DNA of 64,000 nt. Origin: Neobacillus muris (GTDB lineage: Bacteria > Bacillota > Bacilli > Bacillales > Cytobacillaceae). Position 1 is the stretch's first letter; every line of letters starts with the position of its first letter. Below are positions 37,704 through 49,008 of this stretch, piece by piece. Both the position numbers and the translations under genes were made by a program. The notes beneath the pieces are model-generated. The model ran no database searches. It was given only the letters and a program-made list of their open reading frames with translations, and was not told the origin of the DNA. The DNA lies in NCBI RefSeq assembly GCF_943193175.1, contig NZ_CALPDF010000003.1, positions 1-64,000 on the forward strand, in the 5' to 3' direction.

Positions 37704-38216
37704 TTAATACTGCATGAGTGTTAAAATATCATATCCATTTAGTTTGTTTCGGCCTTCTAAATAGGCTAGCTCAACAAGGAAAGCAATGCCCGCTACGACT
37801 CCGCCCAACTGTTCCACTAACTTAATGGTCGCTTCAATAGTACCGCCTGTTGCAAGAAGGTCATCCGTAATGAGGACGCGCTGGCCCGGTTTAATGGCAT
37901 CCTTATGAATGGTTAAAACATCTTGGCCATACTCCAGTCCATAGCTGACTTTAATCGTTTCACGCGGAAGCTTGCCTTCTTTGCGGACCGGAGCAAATCC
38001 AACACCCAGTGCATAGGCAACCGGACACCCGATAATAAATCCCCTTGCTTCCGGCCCGACGATTAAATCAATTTGTTTATCTTTGGCATATTCAACAATA
38101 CTGTCCGTTGCATACTTATATGCCTCGCCATTATTCATTAACGGCGTAATATCTTTGAAAACGATCCCTTCCTTTGGATAGTCTTCTACAATGGCGATAA
38201 ATTGTCTTAAATCCAT
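37704..38216 (-). CDS. apt: Adenine phosphoribosyltransferase
   Basis: The 170-residue enzyme contains [15 protein letters not shown], the [10 protein letters not shown] segment and the PRPP-binding [13 protein letters not shown]. It converts adenine plus PRPP to AMP in purine salvage. The gene starts 3 bases after recJ stops; recJ-apt-rel is a conserved order. Confidence 0.97.
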   Translation of the reverse strand: MDLRQFIAIVEDYPKEGIVFKDITPLMNNGEAYKYATDSIVEYAKDKQIDLIVGPEARGFIIGCPVAYALGVGFAPVRKEGKLPRETIKVSYGLEYGQDVLTIHKDAIKPGQRVLITDDLLATGGTIEATIKLVEQLGGVVAGIAFLVELAYLEGRNKLNGYDILTLMQY

Positions 38217-38218
38217 TC

Positions 38219-40570
38219 TTAAATTGCCTCCTCAGTTTTCACTGACTCCTGAATGGCTTGATCAAACCAATCTTTCAACTCTTGATAAGAGGACAATAAT
38301 AAATCTCTTTCAAGCGCATAATGGACCTGTTTTGTTTGGTAGATTTTTGAGTCAGTTAAATCACGCTTTTGCGATTGTTTATTTAAACTAATGAATCCAT
38401 TGTTTATTGTAACAAAATCCAGTTCAGAAAACACCTGTGACATAAAAACAATTGTTTCCCGCTTCCACCCCCGCCGTTTAGCAATATCATCCGCATAACG
38501 CTTTAAATCAATGGGGCCAAATTTCATGAGAAACCCATAATACCATTTAAAGTGATCGCGATTAGGGATCATGCTAAAGAAATCACTGGATTCCTTATAG
38601 AAACAAGCATAAATTCTTGAAGGCCGGGCGCCCTTCAACAAATGGAGCAGGATGTCTTTAGACGGAGGAAAATCAGCTAATACCAAGCTGACATGATTAG
38701 CATGAAAATTCAGCGCTGCTTGGACATCTTCTATTAATACTGCTTCTTCCTTTAATTTATTATCTAGTTTTTCAAGATTTCCCCTGTTAAAAACAATGAT
38801 TTTTTTATCCATAGAAGGCACCAATCGCCCTAAGCTGCCTAACTGGACCTGGCCGCGGCAATCAAATAGCTGCCAATCGTTTATGGCCATATCCTGAACA
38901 AAGATTTGTGGTTTACGTATATTGTTCCATTCATTAACGGACAATTCACCAATTAAAGAAATTTTCGCAGCAGGCGAGATTTCATCCACTAACGGGCCTA
39001 ATCCAAAGCCAATCCCATCAAGGCTTGCCCCATTGTCATTTAATAACACCTTTAAATGGCTTTGGTCACTGCCAATTTTCCTTATATTTGAAATCTCCGC
39101 ATTTTGTATTAAAACCTTCGGCTTGGCGTTGTCCATGCCAAAAGGAGATAATAAATTCATCTCCTCAAGGGCCGTTAAATCCACTTCTTCCAGACTGACC
39201 TCCAAGTCCAAAAATGTCACAGGAACAAAGTCCTCGTCTGTTAAAACCGAGTCAGCCAGCTCATTTAACCGGTCCCTAAGCACATCAACATCATCCAGGT
39301 TTAGCGTCATTCCCGCAGCCATTGGATGTCCGCCAAAATGAGGGAGAATGTCCCTGCAGGCGGACAGATTTTGAAACATATCAAATCCGGCAATACTTCG
39401 AGCGGAACCCTTTGCCAAGCCCTTTTCTTTGTCGAAGCTTAAAACAATGGTTGGACGGTAATATTTTTCCACAAGTCTGGAAGCGACGATTCCTATTACT
39501 CCGGCGTTCCAGCCTTCTTTCCCCACAACCAGGACCTTATTGGCATCATCCAAATAATGTTTTTCTACCTCATCCATCGCTTCATCCGTAATGGCATTCA
39601 CAATCGACTGGCGCGTTTTATTCAAGGCTTCCATTTCTTCTGCCAATTGTTCTGCTTCAATCGGGTCTTGAGTAAGAATAAGCTCAACGGCCAAATCAGC
39701 ATCAGCCAGCCGGCCGACGGCATTGATCCTCGGCGCAATGGAAAAACCAATCGTTTCCTCGTTGATTGACATCGAGTTCACACCGGCAATCTTTAAAAGC
39801 GCTTTTAGGCCGACATTGTCCGTACTCTTTAGATTTTGCAGCCCCTTTTTGGCAATCAGGCGGTTTTCATCCTTCAAAGAAACTAAATCGGCAATTGTTC
39901 CGATAACGGCGATTTCAAGCAAATGGTCCGGCAGCTTGCCATACAAGGCGTGGGCTAATTTAAAGGCAACACCCACTCCTGCAAGCTCACGAAACGGGTA
40001 CACGCTGTCTGGAAGCTTAGGATGGATGATGGCCAAAGCCTCTGGCAAAACAGGACCCGGTTCATGGTGGTCGGTAATGATCAGGTCGAGCCCAAGGTCT
40101 TTGGCTACAGCAGCTTCATGAACAGCAGCTATCCCTGTATCGACCGTGACAATTAATTTAATGCCGATTTCGGCCGCATGGCGAAACGCAGCTTCATTGG
40201 GGCCATACCCTTCTGTAAACCGATTAGGGATGTAAAACTGAACATTGGCACCTAATTCACGAAGCGTAATCATTAAAACTGATGTACTGCTGACTCCATC
40301 AGCGTCATAATCTCCATATATAAGAATGGGTTCCTGCTTGTCAATGGCAAGACGGATCCTGCTTACAGCTAAGTCCATTCCTTTCAGTAAATACGGATCG
40401 TGGAATTCATCTTTTCCAAATAAAAAATACCGTGCAGAATCAACGGTATCTAATCCACGATTGACAAGAAGCGATGCAGTTAGAGGCGTAATGTTTAACT
40501 CAGTTTCTAGTTTTTTGACTAGATATTGATCAGGTTCTTGAACAACCCATCTTGTTTTCGACTTTAACAT
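38219..40570 (-). CDS. recJ: Single-stranded-DNA-specific exonuclease RecJ
   Basis: The 783-residue DHH-family nuclease has the N-terminal domain motifs [22 protein letters not shown] and [12 protein letters not shown]1 with the FGGHPMAAG motif, an OB-fold and the Bacillus-type C-terminal extension (about 560-783). It degrades single-stranded DNA 5' to 3' in recombination and mismatch repair. The length matches the long Bacillus form. The ATG at 40570 has GAGGTGAAGG upstream. Confidence 0.96.
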   Translation of the reverse strand: MLKSKTRWVVQEPDQYLVKKLETELNITPLTASLLVNRGLDTVDSARYFLFGKDEFHDPYLLKGMDLAVSRIRLAIDKQEPILIYGDYDADGVSSTSVLMITLRELGANVQFYIPNRFTEGYGPNEAAFRHAAEIGIKLIVTVDTGIAAVHEAAVAKDLGLDLIITDHHEPGPVLPEALAIIHPKLPDSVYPFRELAGVGVAFKLAHALYGKLPDHLLEIAVIGTIADLVSLKDENRLIAKKGLQNLKSTDNVGLKALLKIAGVNSMSINEETIGFSIAPRINAVGRLADADLAVELILTQDPIEAEQLAEEMEALNKTRQSIVNAITDEAMDEVEKHYLDDANKVLVVGKEGWNAGVIGIVASRLVEKYYRPTIVLSFDKEKGLAKGSARSIAGFDMFQNLSACRDILPHFGGHPMAAGMTLNLDDVDVLRDRLNELADSVLTDEDFVPVTFLDLEVSLEEVDLTALEEMNLLSPFGMDNAKPKVLIQNAEISNIRKIGSDQSHLKVLLNDNGASLDGIGFGLGPLVDEISPAAKISLIGELSVNEWNNIRKPQIFVQDMAINDWQLFDCRGQVQLGSLGRLVPSMDKKIIVFNRGNLEKLDNKLKEEAVLIEDVQAALNFHANHVSLVLADFPPSKDILLHLLKGARPSRIYACFYKESSDFFSMIPNRDHFKWYYGFLMKFGPIDLKRYADDIAKRRGWKRETIVFMSQVFSELDFVTINNGFISLNKQSQKRDLTDSKIYQTKQVHYALERDLLLSSYQELKDWFDQAIQESVKTEEAI

Positions 40571-40629
40571 ACCTTACCTTCACCTCTTTAGACTTTCTTA
40601 TTATACAGGAGCCTAAGGGTTGTTTCAAT

Positions 40630-40665
40630 AAGAAAAGCGGAAGCGCATGAAAGGCACTTCCGCTT
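40630..40665 (-). terminator. secDF terminator
   Basis: AAGCGGAAGTGC and GCGCTTCCGCTT form a 12-bp stem with one mismatch on the minus strand, followed by TTCTTA. It separates secDF from recJ. Confidence 0.75.
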
Positions 40666-40672
40666 AAATCCA

Positions 40673-42937
40673 CTATACTTGTGGCTGATCGCTGTATTTC
40701 TTCTTTTCTTTCACCGTTTTGATAGGGCCGTTCTTTTTCAATTCGCGCACCTTCAAAACATACCAAACTGGTCCTGCGACACAGATAGAGGAATAAACCC
40801 CAATCAATAATCCAACAAGTAAGGCGATCGAGAAATTGCGAATCGCTTCACTTCCAAAGATAAGCATAGCAACAACGGTGATGAGTACCGTTAACACTGT
40901 ATTAAGAGAACGTGCTAATGTCTGGCGGATACTGACATTCATGACCTCGGCGATTTCTTCCTTTGTTTTCAGGCGCCTCTTTTTATGCATGTTTTCTCGC
41001 ATCCGGTCAAAGGTGACAATCGTATCATTGATGGAATAACCAACAATCGTTAGAACCGCTGCAATGAACGTCAAATCCACTTCAAGCCGGGTGATGCTGA
41101 AGAACGCCACCATGAAGAACGCATCATGCAGCAGCGAAGCGATCGCTGCAACAGCCATAGAAAATTCAAAACGGATGGTCGTATAGATGACAATTCCAAC
41201 AGAAGCAATTAACAAGGCTTTAATTGCATTTTTAGCCAGTTCTTTTCCGACTGTTGGTGACACTGTACTGACATTTGGTTCATGGCCAAATTCTTTATTA
41301 AGCTCCGTTTTGACCTCAGCAATCTTATCCTTAGATAATACCCCAATCAATCTAGCAGCAGCAATTTCATTTTCGTCGCCCGATATGACAATATCATCGG
41401 AATTCAAGTCTAATTTTTCAAGGACTGAATCCACTTTTTCTGTTGTCAGCGGTTTGTCGGATACCACTTCTATCCGGGTTCCACTTGAGAAGTCAATAGA
41501 CAAATTCAATTTGAACACAATGAGAACAATTAATCCAGATGCCAGGAGAATCCCTGAAATCGTGAAAAACGTCTTCCTCGGCTTAACAAAGTCAAGCTTG
41601 TCAAACCGGGTTGGCAGATCTAACGTATCGACATTCTCAGAAAGATCTCTGATGTCAGATTTTTTGACACCAAACCAGCCTGATTTCTTTTTAAACAACC
41701 CGCTCTGAACCCATAAACCCAGCAATAGACGAGAACCGTAAACGGCAGTTAGGAAGCTCATCAAAATACTGATAATCAACATGGTGGCAAACCCTTTTAC
41801 TGAGCTTGTCCCGTAGAAGAACAGTACGGCTGCTGTCAAAATCGTTGTCAGGTTCGAGTCAAGGATTGATGTGAATGCATTTTTCTCCCCCGCCTGGAAC
41901 GCTGATTTGAGCGACTTGCCAACCTTCAATTCCTCTCGTATTCGCTCATAGGTAATGATATTGGCATCGACCGCCATACCAACCCCGAGGATGACCGCCG
42001 CAATACCCGGCAGCGTGAGAACACCGTTCATCCAATCGAAGATGAGCAAAACCAAGTAAATATAAATGCTTAAAGTGATCGTCGCGATGAATCCTGGGAA
42101 ACGGTAATAGAAAATCATAAACAAGAAAATGACTATAACACCGATAACCCCGGCTAAAATCGTTTCATTTAAAGCCTGCTCACCGAATTTTGCTCCGACT
42201 GAAGTAGAGTATACCTCATGCAGTTTAACCGGCAATGCCCCGGCGTTTAACAGGGATGCCAGATTTTTTGCTTCTTCGGCTTTGAAATTGCCGACAATCG
42301 AAACGGTATTTTGATTAAACACTTGATTTACAGTTGGGGCTGACAAATATTTAGGATCTGTTTTAGCAGCCTCGGTTTTAAAAGAATCCTTTCCTTCTTC
42401 AAAATCAAGCCAGATGACCAAAACGTTGTTTGGTGCCTTATTTAAAATCTCTTGGGTGACATCTTTAAATTTTTCAGCACTCTTTAAAGTAAGGGAAACG
42501 CTTGGTTTGCCATTTTCGTCAAAGGTCTGCTTCGCGCCGCCTTGTTTTAGGTCCGAACCATCCATCATCAACTTATCGTCGGCATCACGGAAAGTCAGAT
42601 TGGCTTGGGTGGACAGGATCTCCCGTGCCTCATTTTGGTCCTTTACCCCAGCAAGCTGGACACGAATCCGGTCTTTTCCTTCAATTTGGATAACCGGTTC
42701 ACTGACCCCCAGTACATTGATACGGCGATCCAATGCTTCAGCTGTATCTGCCAAAACATCTTTGTCAATTTTCTGGCCTTTTTTTGCAGGCTGCACTTCG
42801 TATAAGACCTCAAAACCCCCTTGGAGATCAAGGCCGAGTTTGATATTGTTTAAGATATTCTTGGTGGTTGCCCCCATTGAACTGCCAATTAACAAAATCA
42901 GCAAAAAGAAAGCAACAATTCTACTGCGCTTTACCAT
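40673..42937 (-). CDS. secDF: Fused protein-export membrane protein SecDF
   Basis: The 754-residue protein is a fusion of SecD (about 1-430, with GLDLQGGFEVLYEV and the AVDANIITYERIREELK motif) and SecF (about 440-754, with SIDFSSGTRIEV and the YSINDTIVTFDRMREN motif). About twelve membrane segments and a large extracellular P1 domain are seen. It uses the proton gradient to pull proteins out of the SecYEG channel. Fusion in one chain is the usual Bacillus state. yajC lies about 3.5 kb to the right in another operon. Confidence 0.97.
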   Translation of the reverse strand: MVKRSRIVAFFLLILLIGSSMGATTKNILNNIKLGLDLQGGFEVLYEVQPAKKGQKIDKDVLADTAEALDRRINVLGVSEPVIQIEGKDRIRVQLAGVKDQNEAREILSTQANLTFRDADDKLMMDGSDLKQGGAKQTFDENGKPSVSLTLKSAEKFKDVTQEILNKAPNNVLVIWLDFEEGKDSFKTEAAKTDPKYLSAPTVNQVFNQNTVSIVGNFKAEEAKNLASLLNAGALPVKLHEVYSTSVGAKFGEQALNETILAGVIGVIVIFLFMIFYYRFPGFIATITLSIYIYLVLLIFDWMNGVLTLPGIAAVILGVGMAVDANIITYERIREELKVGKSLKSAFQAGEKNAFTSILDSNLTTILTAAVLFFYGTSSVKGFATMLIISILMSFLTAVYGSRLLLGLWVQSGLFKKKSGWFGVKKSDIRDLSENVDTLDLPTRFDKLDFVKPRKTFFTISGILLASGLIVLIVFKLNLSIDFSSGTRIEVVSDKPLTTEKVDSVLEKLDLNSDDIVISGDENEIAAARLIGVLSKDKIAEVKTELNKEFGHEPNVSTVSPTVGKELAKNAIKALLIASVGIVIYTTIRFEFSMAVAAIASLLHDAFFMVAFFSITRLEVDLTFIAAVLTIVGYSINDTIVTFDRMRENMHKKRRLKTKEEIAEVMNVSIRQTLARSLNTVLTVLITVVAMLIFGSEAIRNFSIALLVGLLIGVYSSICVAGPVWYVLKVRELKKNGPIKTVKEKKKYSDQPQV

Positions 42938-43020
42938 TATGTAGTGTCCTCCTTAAAGACTGCACGTGCACGGCACGATACCAAAAAGCTCCCATCTTAA
43001 TATAAAAAATCACTGCTTAC

Positions 43021-43049
43021 ATTATGGAATAGTTAAATAGTACTGTCAA
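43021..43049 (-). promoter_or_regulatory. secDF promoter
   Basis: The minus strand has TTGACA (43044-43049) and CATAAT (43021-43026) with a 17-bp gap, just past the comN stop. A leader of about 75 bases follows. Confidence 0.7.
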
Positions 43050-43068
43050 TTTCATTATTAGAAAATTG

Positions 43069-43365
43069 TTATTTTAAAAGTTCCTTTAATTCATTTTCAT
43101 CATCGAATGAGAATTCTGAAGTTTTATAGGATTCAATGGCTGTAAAGTTCATATAGTCACCAATCTTGACTGAGAGAATATCATCAATTATTTCGTAAAG
43201 CTTGATGTCTTCCGAGATCTTTTTCCACTTTTTCTTTTTCATGAATTCCCAAAGTTCTGATTCTGCAACCGAATCATAGCCCAAAAGGCGAAATTCCTCA
43301 AGTTTGCTGACAATGGCAGGCTGTACTTGCGTGCGAAACTGATCATAAATATGGCTTTTTTCCAT
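43069..43365 (-). CDS. comN: Post-transcriptional regulator ComN (YrzD)
   Basis: The 98-residue protein reads MEKSHIYDQFRTQVQPAIV, then KLEEFRLLGYDSVAESELW and KKWKKISEDIKLY, which match B. subtilis ComN closely in order. ComN affects comE competence-operon mRNA at the post-transcriptional level and localises with DivIVA in B. subtilis. It starts at ATG 43365 with AAGGAGGATTTAG upstream. It lies between secDF and the divergent spoVB gene, as in B. subtilis. Confidence 0.92.
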   Translation of the reverse strand: MEKSHIYDQFRTQVQPAIVSKLEEFRLLGYDSVAESELWEFMKKKKWKKISEDIKLYEIIDDILSVKIGDYMNFTAIESYKTSEFSFDDENELKELLK

Positions 43366-43417
43366 CTAAATCCTCCTTAAGGAGAAACTCCCCCTTATTT
43401 AACTATCCAACAACTTG

Positions 43418-43448
43418 TCATGCTTTGTCCATCATGGAGCATATAGAT
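43418..43448 (+). promoter_or_regulatory. Possible sigma-E promoter of spoVB
   Basis: TCATGCT (43418-43424) and GCATATAG (43439-43446) are 14 bp apart upstream of spoVB. The -10 resembles the sigma-E CATA core; the -35 is a poor match. B. subtilis spoVB is sigma-E-dependent, which supports it by analogy. Confidence 0.35.
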
Positions 43449-43492
43449 AATTGTATATGATATCGCCTATTTTGAGAAGGTGGGAAGAAGGT

Positions 43493-45040
43493 ATGTCAAA
43501 GTTTTTAAAGGGTACATTTATCTTATTAATCGCCGGCTTCATTACCCGGGTACTCGGGTTTATCTATCGAATTGTCCTTGCACGCAGTATCGGAGAAGAA
43601 GGCGTTGGACTATATATGATGGCATATCCAACCTTTATACTCGTCGTCACCATTGTCCAACTGGGCCTGCCAGTCGCGATTTCCAAAAATATCGCTGAAG
43701 CAGAAGCACGGGGAGACTATGGTGAAATAAAAAAAATATTGGTCGTGTCACTGGCCACCACCATTAGCTTGGCTGTTATACTCACGCCTGCGCTGCTTCT
43801 TCTGGCACCGATGCTTTCCACAACCCTGTTTACTGACGAAAGAACAGTTTATCCTTTAATGGCCATCACCCCGGCCATCCCAATTATAGCCGTTTCTTCC
43901 GTCATTAGAGGATACTTTCAAGGGCGGCAAAACATGCGGCCCTCCGCCTTGTCGCAAATTTTTGAACAGGTTGTAAGAATTACCTTGATTGCCGTCATGA
44001 CCAAAGCATTCCTGCCTTATGGTGTCGAATATGCTGCTGCCGCTGCCATGGCCGCCTCCGTCCTTGGCGAATTGGTTTCGTTGATCTATCTGACGACCAC
44101 CTTCAAAATAAAAAAGCGATTCAAGCTGAGGACTAAATTTTTTCAGTTTGTCCAAAAAGGAAAGCAGACGTTTTCCAGTTTAATGGAGATCGCCTTGCCG
44201 ACAATGGGGAGCCGGATGATTGGCTCTGTCTCTTGGTTTTTTGAACCGATTGTGGTCGCTCACAGCTTAGCCATCGCCGGTGTACTCTCGGTGGATGCCA
44301 CCAAACAATACGGGGCCCTGACCGGCTATGCCATGCCATTGTTGATGCTGCCATCTTTTGTCACATATTCATTGGCAACCTCTTTAGTGCCAGCCATTAG
44401 TGAAGCCAATTCCCAAAAAAACAACAAGTTGATTGGCTACCGGATTCAGCAGGCATTGCGATTTACGTTTTTAACCGGTGGACTGGCTGTCATTGTTCTG
44501 TACGTTTTAGCTGACCCGCTAATGGAGTTGATGTATGGTTCCACAAAAGGGTCTTATTTTATCAGGGTAATGGCTCCATTCTTCCTGTTTTATTATTATC
44601 AAGGTCCTTTACAGGCCGTACTGCAAGCACTTAATCTTGCCAGGGCAGCCATGATTAATAGCCTTATTGGGGCAGTCGTGAAAACGGCCGTTATCTTTTT
44701 GCTTGCCTCACAGCCTTCCTTTGGCATAACCGGTGCGGCTTTGGCCATTGTCCTTGGATTTGTGTTAGTCACCATACTGCATCTTGCTACCGTTTTAAAA
44801 AGAATTGCCTTTCCCTTTTATGTCCGTGACTACTTAAAGGGGTTTCTGGTTATGGGAGCTGCCGGCTGGATTGGTTATTGGCTATTTAACCATACATTTT
44901 TGGGAGAGGCTTTAGTGATAAGGACTTTGGCAGCCACTGCCGGTATGGGCCTCTCTTATTTGGCGCTGCTGCTTATATTGGGATTGATTAAGCGGGATGA
45001 GCTTCAGAAGCTTCCTTGGATCGGACATTTGTTTTCATAG
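43493..45040 (+). CDS. spoVB: Stage V sporulation protein B, lipid II flippase family
   Basis: The 515-residue MOP-family membrane protein has about fourteen hydrophobic segments. Its start KFLKGTFILLIAGFITRVLG and the RIVLARSIGEEGVGLYMM motif are typical of SpoVB. It is needed for spore cortex formation and is thought to flip cortex precursors across the outer forespore membrane. The ATG at 43493 has GGGAAGAAGG upstream; the 14-residue extension lacks this. Confidence 0.93.
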   Translation: MSKFLKGTFILLIAGFITRVLGFIYRIVLARSIGEEGVGLYMMAYPTFILVVTIVQLGLPVAISKNIAEAEARGDYGEIKKILVVSLATTISLAVILTPALLLLAPMLSTTLFTDERTVYPLMAITPAIPIIAVSSVIRGYFQGRQNMRPSALSQIFEQVVRITLIAVMTKAFLPYGVEYAAAAAMAASVLGELVSLIYLTTTFKIKKRFKLRTKFFQFVQKGKQTFSSLMEIALPTMGSRMIGSVSWFFEPIVVAHSLAIAGVLSVDATKQYGALTGYAMPLLMLPSFVTYSLATSLVPAISEANSQKNNKLIGYRIQQALRFTFLTGGLAVIVLYVLADPLMELMYGSTKGSYFIRVMAPFFLFYYYQGPLQAVLQALNLARAAMINSLIGAVVKTAVIFLLASQPSFGITGAALAIVLGFVLVTILHLATVLKRIAFPFYVRDYLKGFLVMGAAGWIGYWLFNHTFLGEALVIRTLAATAGMGLSYLALLLILGLIKRDELQKLPWIGHLFS

Positions 45041-45093
45041 AGACAGGAATGGGCAGCCCCCATCAATGCAGTGTTGCGGGGGCCCCCCTAAAC

Positions 45094-45756
45094 TTAGGTC
45101 TCATCCTTTAAATCAATAAAAAATTTTCCGTTTTCAAAGCTGCAAAAAGAAATTTTCTTTAAATCACGGTAACCTTGTTTTTTTAATTCCTGACGGAGCC
45201 ATAGATTCGTCTTATGAATTTTTTTCAAATTCTCCTCATCAATATTGCCATCTAATATTAACGGCATTGTGATGTCCCCGTTATTTTTGTTTTTTTTCCC
45301 GCTGTCCGGTTTTTCTATAACAGATAAACTCCCGGATGACTCCAGGATCGCGAACTCAACATCAGCGATACTCCGGACATCTTTTTCTCTTAGCTGAGTT
45401 AATAAGTCATCAAAATTGTAGCGTTGATTCCGCATAGCCTCTTCGTCAATCTTTCCCCGATTAATAATAATGCTTGGCTTTCCGTCCACAAAGTCCCGGA
45501 ATCTCTTGCTTTTAAGGGAAATCATCGAGGAGGAAATCTGAATGGCCATTAACAATAACATCGGTATGACCGTATGGATCAATGGCCGATCAAATTCATC
45601 GATAGCTATAATCGCCATTTCACCGATCATGATAAACACAACCAAGTCCAATACACTTAATTCCCCTATTTCCCGTTTACCCATTAACCTAAAAATCGCA
45701 AGTATCAGTAAATAGAAAAATATCGTCCGGAAAATGATATTCAAATAATCTTCCAC
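45094..45756 (-). CDS. yrbG: DUF421 membrane protein (YrbG/YetF family)
   Basis: The 220-residue protein has three N-terminal membrane segments (about 10-95) containing RLMGKREIGELSVLDLVVF and a C-terminal soluble domain with KPSIIINRGKIDEE and RNQRYNFDDLLTQLREK. DUF421 proteins are common in spore formers; several paralogues affect spore or germination behaviour, but the activity is not known. The start is GTG at 45756 with AAAGGAGCGG upstream. It is convergent with spoVB and matches YrbG of B. subtilis in place and length. Confidence 0.88.
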   Translation of the reverse strand: MEDYLNIIFRTIFFYLLILAIFRLMGKREIGELSVLDLVVFIMIGEMAIIAIDEFDRPLIHTVIPMLLLMAIQISSSMISLKSKRFRDFVDGKPSIIINRGKIDEEAMRNQRYNFDDLLTQLREKDVRSIADVEFAILESSGSLSVIEKPDSGKKNKNNGDITMPLILDGNIDEENLKKIHKTNLWLRQELKKQGYRDLKKISFCSFENGKFFIDLKDET

Positions 45757-45961
45757 TTTTAGAACCGCTCCTTTTGTTGCATTCAGATTTATTATCAACA
45801 AGGACAGTGCAAATCATGAAAGGAAAAATCTCTCAAAAAGCAGGGGGAACTGACAAAATTTAATTCTACTTTTCCGTGAAGGCGAATACGCTTGTACTAG
45901 GTAACAAATGTTGTCTGAAAGACAGGCAGAATAGGAAATGGCTGCTTAGTCTTTTAGGCAG

Positions 45962-46366
45962 TTGAAGGGGGAGAGAAAAATCGAATCAAAGAGTTTAGGA
46001 ATGTCGATTCTTTATGGGTTGATCTTTATTTTTGCCTTTGCAATCGTCTGCAGCCTGATATTTTCCCTTATATTAAGGTTTACTTCAGTCCAGGAATCTT
46101 CACTGCAATACGTTATAACTGCATTGTCCTTTCTAGGACTGTTTGGGGGCGGCTTTCTGTCAGGGGGTAAACGGAAGGAAAGAGGCTGGCTGATTGGCGG
46201 GCTAACCGGACTTGTGTACTCGCTAATTGTTTTCTTCTTTCAATTCCTGGGCTACGACCGGCTGTTCACTGCCGAACAATTCATCTACTATACTTGTTAT
46301 ATTCTCATCGCCATGATGGGCGGAATCCTTGGGGTCAATATCTCGGGGAATTCAAGAACTGCCTAA
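45962..46366 (+). CDS. yrzE: TIGR04086 family membrane protein (YrzE)
   Basis: The protein of up to 134 residues has four membrane segments (near 16-38, 47-62, 72-92 and 105-124) and glycine-rich turns (FGGGFLSGGKRKERGW). Its function is unknown; the family occurs beside yajC/spoVB in bacilli. The start is uncertain: the TTG at 45962 has no good ribosome site, the strong site GGGGGAGAG points to the ATC at 45980 (in frame), and the first ATG at 46001 has only TTTAGGA touching it. The proteins would be 134, 128 or 121 residues. Confidence 0.82.
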   Translation: MKGERKIESKSLGMSILYGLIFIFAFAIVCSLIFSLILRFTSVQESSLQYVITALSFLGLFGGGFLSGGKRKERGWLIGGLTGLVYSLIVFFFQFLGYDRLFTAEQFIYYTCYILIAMMGGILGVNISGNSRTA

Positions 46367-46400
46367 AAACAAAGGAAGCCTGTTTCGGCTTCCTTTGTTT
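46366..46400. terminator. Bidirectional terminator between yrzE and yajC
   Basis: AAAGGAAGCC and GGCTTCCTTT form a perfect 10-bp stem with a 6-base loop. T-rich runs lie on both strands. It separates convergent yrzE and yajC. Confidence 0.88.
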
Positions 46401-46404
46401 TGTC

Positions 46405-46728
46405 TTATTTCTCTAAACTTACTTCTTTTGTCTCTTTAGTTTCTTTTGCTTCTTTCGGAGCTTCCTTGCTTGGTTCCGTTACTTCTCGAATCGCGTTGCG
46501 ATCGTATGTAAGACGGCTGCCATCTCCGCATTTGATCACGACTTTGTTATCATCAATCGAATCAATAAAGCCATGCAATCCGCCAATGGTGACAATCTTG
46601 TCCCCTTTTTTCAAACTGCTCTGCATGTTTTGAACATTTTTTTGGCGCTTTTGCTGCGGACGGATTAATAAGAAATAAAATAACACAAACATTAATAATA
46701 ATGGAATTAATGAACCTAATCCTTGCAT
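46405..46728 (-). CDS. yajC: Preprotein translocase subunit YajC (YrbF)
   Basis: The 107-residue protein has one membrane segment (LIPLLLMFVLFYFLLIRPQ) with the RPQQKRQK stop-transfer motif, the core KKGDKIVTIGGLHG, and a Lys/Glu-rich tail. YajC associates with SecDF and the Sec translocon. It lies after tgt, the typical queA-tgt-yajC order. Confidence 0.95.
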   Translation of the reverse strand: MQGLGSLIPLLLMFVLFYFLLIRPQQKRQKNVQNMQSSLKKGDKIVTIGGLHGFIDSIDDNKVVIKCGDGSRLTYDRNAIREVTEPSKEAPKEAKETKETKEVSLEK

Positions 46729-46761
46729 CTTGTTATTTCCCTCCTTTCAAATCAAACTTAT

Positions 46762-47916
<1,155 letters not shown>

Positions 47917-47929
47917 CTAAAAACGAAGC

Positions 47930-48958
47930 CTAAATGATGAACATCGCATCGCCAAAACTGAAAAAACGATATTGTTCTTTTACAGCTGTATTGTAGGCAT
48001 GCAAAATATTTTCACGCCCGGCTAACGCACTGACGAGCATAATGAGAGTCGATTTTGGCAAATGAAAATTGGTAATTAATCCATCAATGGCTTTAAAGGT
48101 ATACCCCGGGTAAATAAAAATATTCGTCCAGCCGCTGCCAGCCTCAAACTTGCCATCATGGGCTGAGGCGATTGTTTCTAATGTGCGTGTGGAAGTCGTA
48201 CCGACAGTAATGATTCTTCCGCCTTTCTCACGCACAACATTAAGCAGTCTCGCTGTCTCTTCATTCATCATATAAAACTCCGAATGCATATCATGGCCTT
48301 CAATATCATCGACATTGACCGGACGGAACGTGCCAAGGCCAACATGCAGGGTAATAAAGGCGACATGCACACCCATCTTCCTAATTTCATCCAGCAATTC
48401 TTCCGTAAAATGAAGGCCTGCCGTTGGGGCCGCTGCAGAACCTGGTTCTCTGGCGTAAACTGTCTGGTACCGGCCCTGATCCTCCAGCCTCTCTTTTATG
48501 TAAGGAGGTAGCGGCATTTCGCCAAGCTGGTCAAGCACTTCATAAAAAATCCCGCTGTAGCTGAACTCCAATACCCTGCCGCCATGTTCTAGAGTTTCGG
48601 TGCAGACCGCTTTTAGAAGTCCCTCGCCAAACTCTAGTTCCGTTCCTTCCTTCACTCGTTTTGCAGGCTTCACCAGCGTTTCCCAGCGGTCGCCTTCCAG
48701 TTGTTTTAACAGGAGCACTTCAATATGTGCTCCAGTGTCTGTTTTGACACCAAAAAGACGTGCAGGAAGGACCTTTGTATCATTTAATACGAGGCAGTCT
48801 CCCTCACGCAAATATTCAGCAATATTTTTAAATACCTCATGTTTAATATCGCCTGTTTCCTTATTCACGACCATTAATCGGCTGTCCGCCCGGTTCTTCA
48901 GCGGAACTTGCGCAATTAATTCTTCAGGCAAATGAAAATCAAACAAATCCAGTTTCAT
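47930..48958 (-). CDS. queA: S-adenosylmethionine:tRNA ribosyltransferase-isomerase QueA
   Basis: The 342-residue enzyme has [41 protein letters not shown] and [15 protein letters not shown] [11 protein letters not shown]. It adds the ribosyl part of SAM to preQ1 in tRNA to make epoxyqueuosine. No queC, queD, queE or queF genes and no preQ1 riboswitch are visible in this window. Confidence 0.96.
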   Translation of the reverse strand: MKLDLFDFHLPEELIAQVPLKNRADSRLMVVNKETGDIKHEVFKNIAEYLREGDCLVLNDTKVLPARLFGVKTDTGAHIEVLLLKQLEGDRWETLVKPAKRVKEGTELEFGEGLLKAVCTETLEHGGRVLEFSYSGIFYEVLDQLGEMPLPPYIKERLEDQGRYQTVYAREPGSAAAPTAGLHFTEELLDEIRKMGVHVAFITLHVGLGTFRPVNVDDIEGHDMHSEFYMMNEETARLLNVVREKGGRIITVGTTSTRTLETIASAHDGKFEAGSGWTNIFIYPGYTFKAIDGLITNFHLPKSTLIMLVSALAGRENILHAYNTAVKEQYRFFSFGDAMFII

Positions 48959-49008
48959 AACTATAACATCCCTATCTTAACAAAATCTGCCTATAACATA
49001 TAAGCCAT

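Noticed and set aside
45053..45085. spoVB terminator at the C/G-rich hairpin
   Set aside because: GCCCCC and GGGGGC can pair, but no T run follows on either strand, so I do not call it a terminator.
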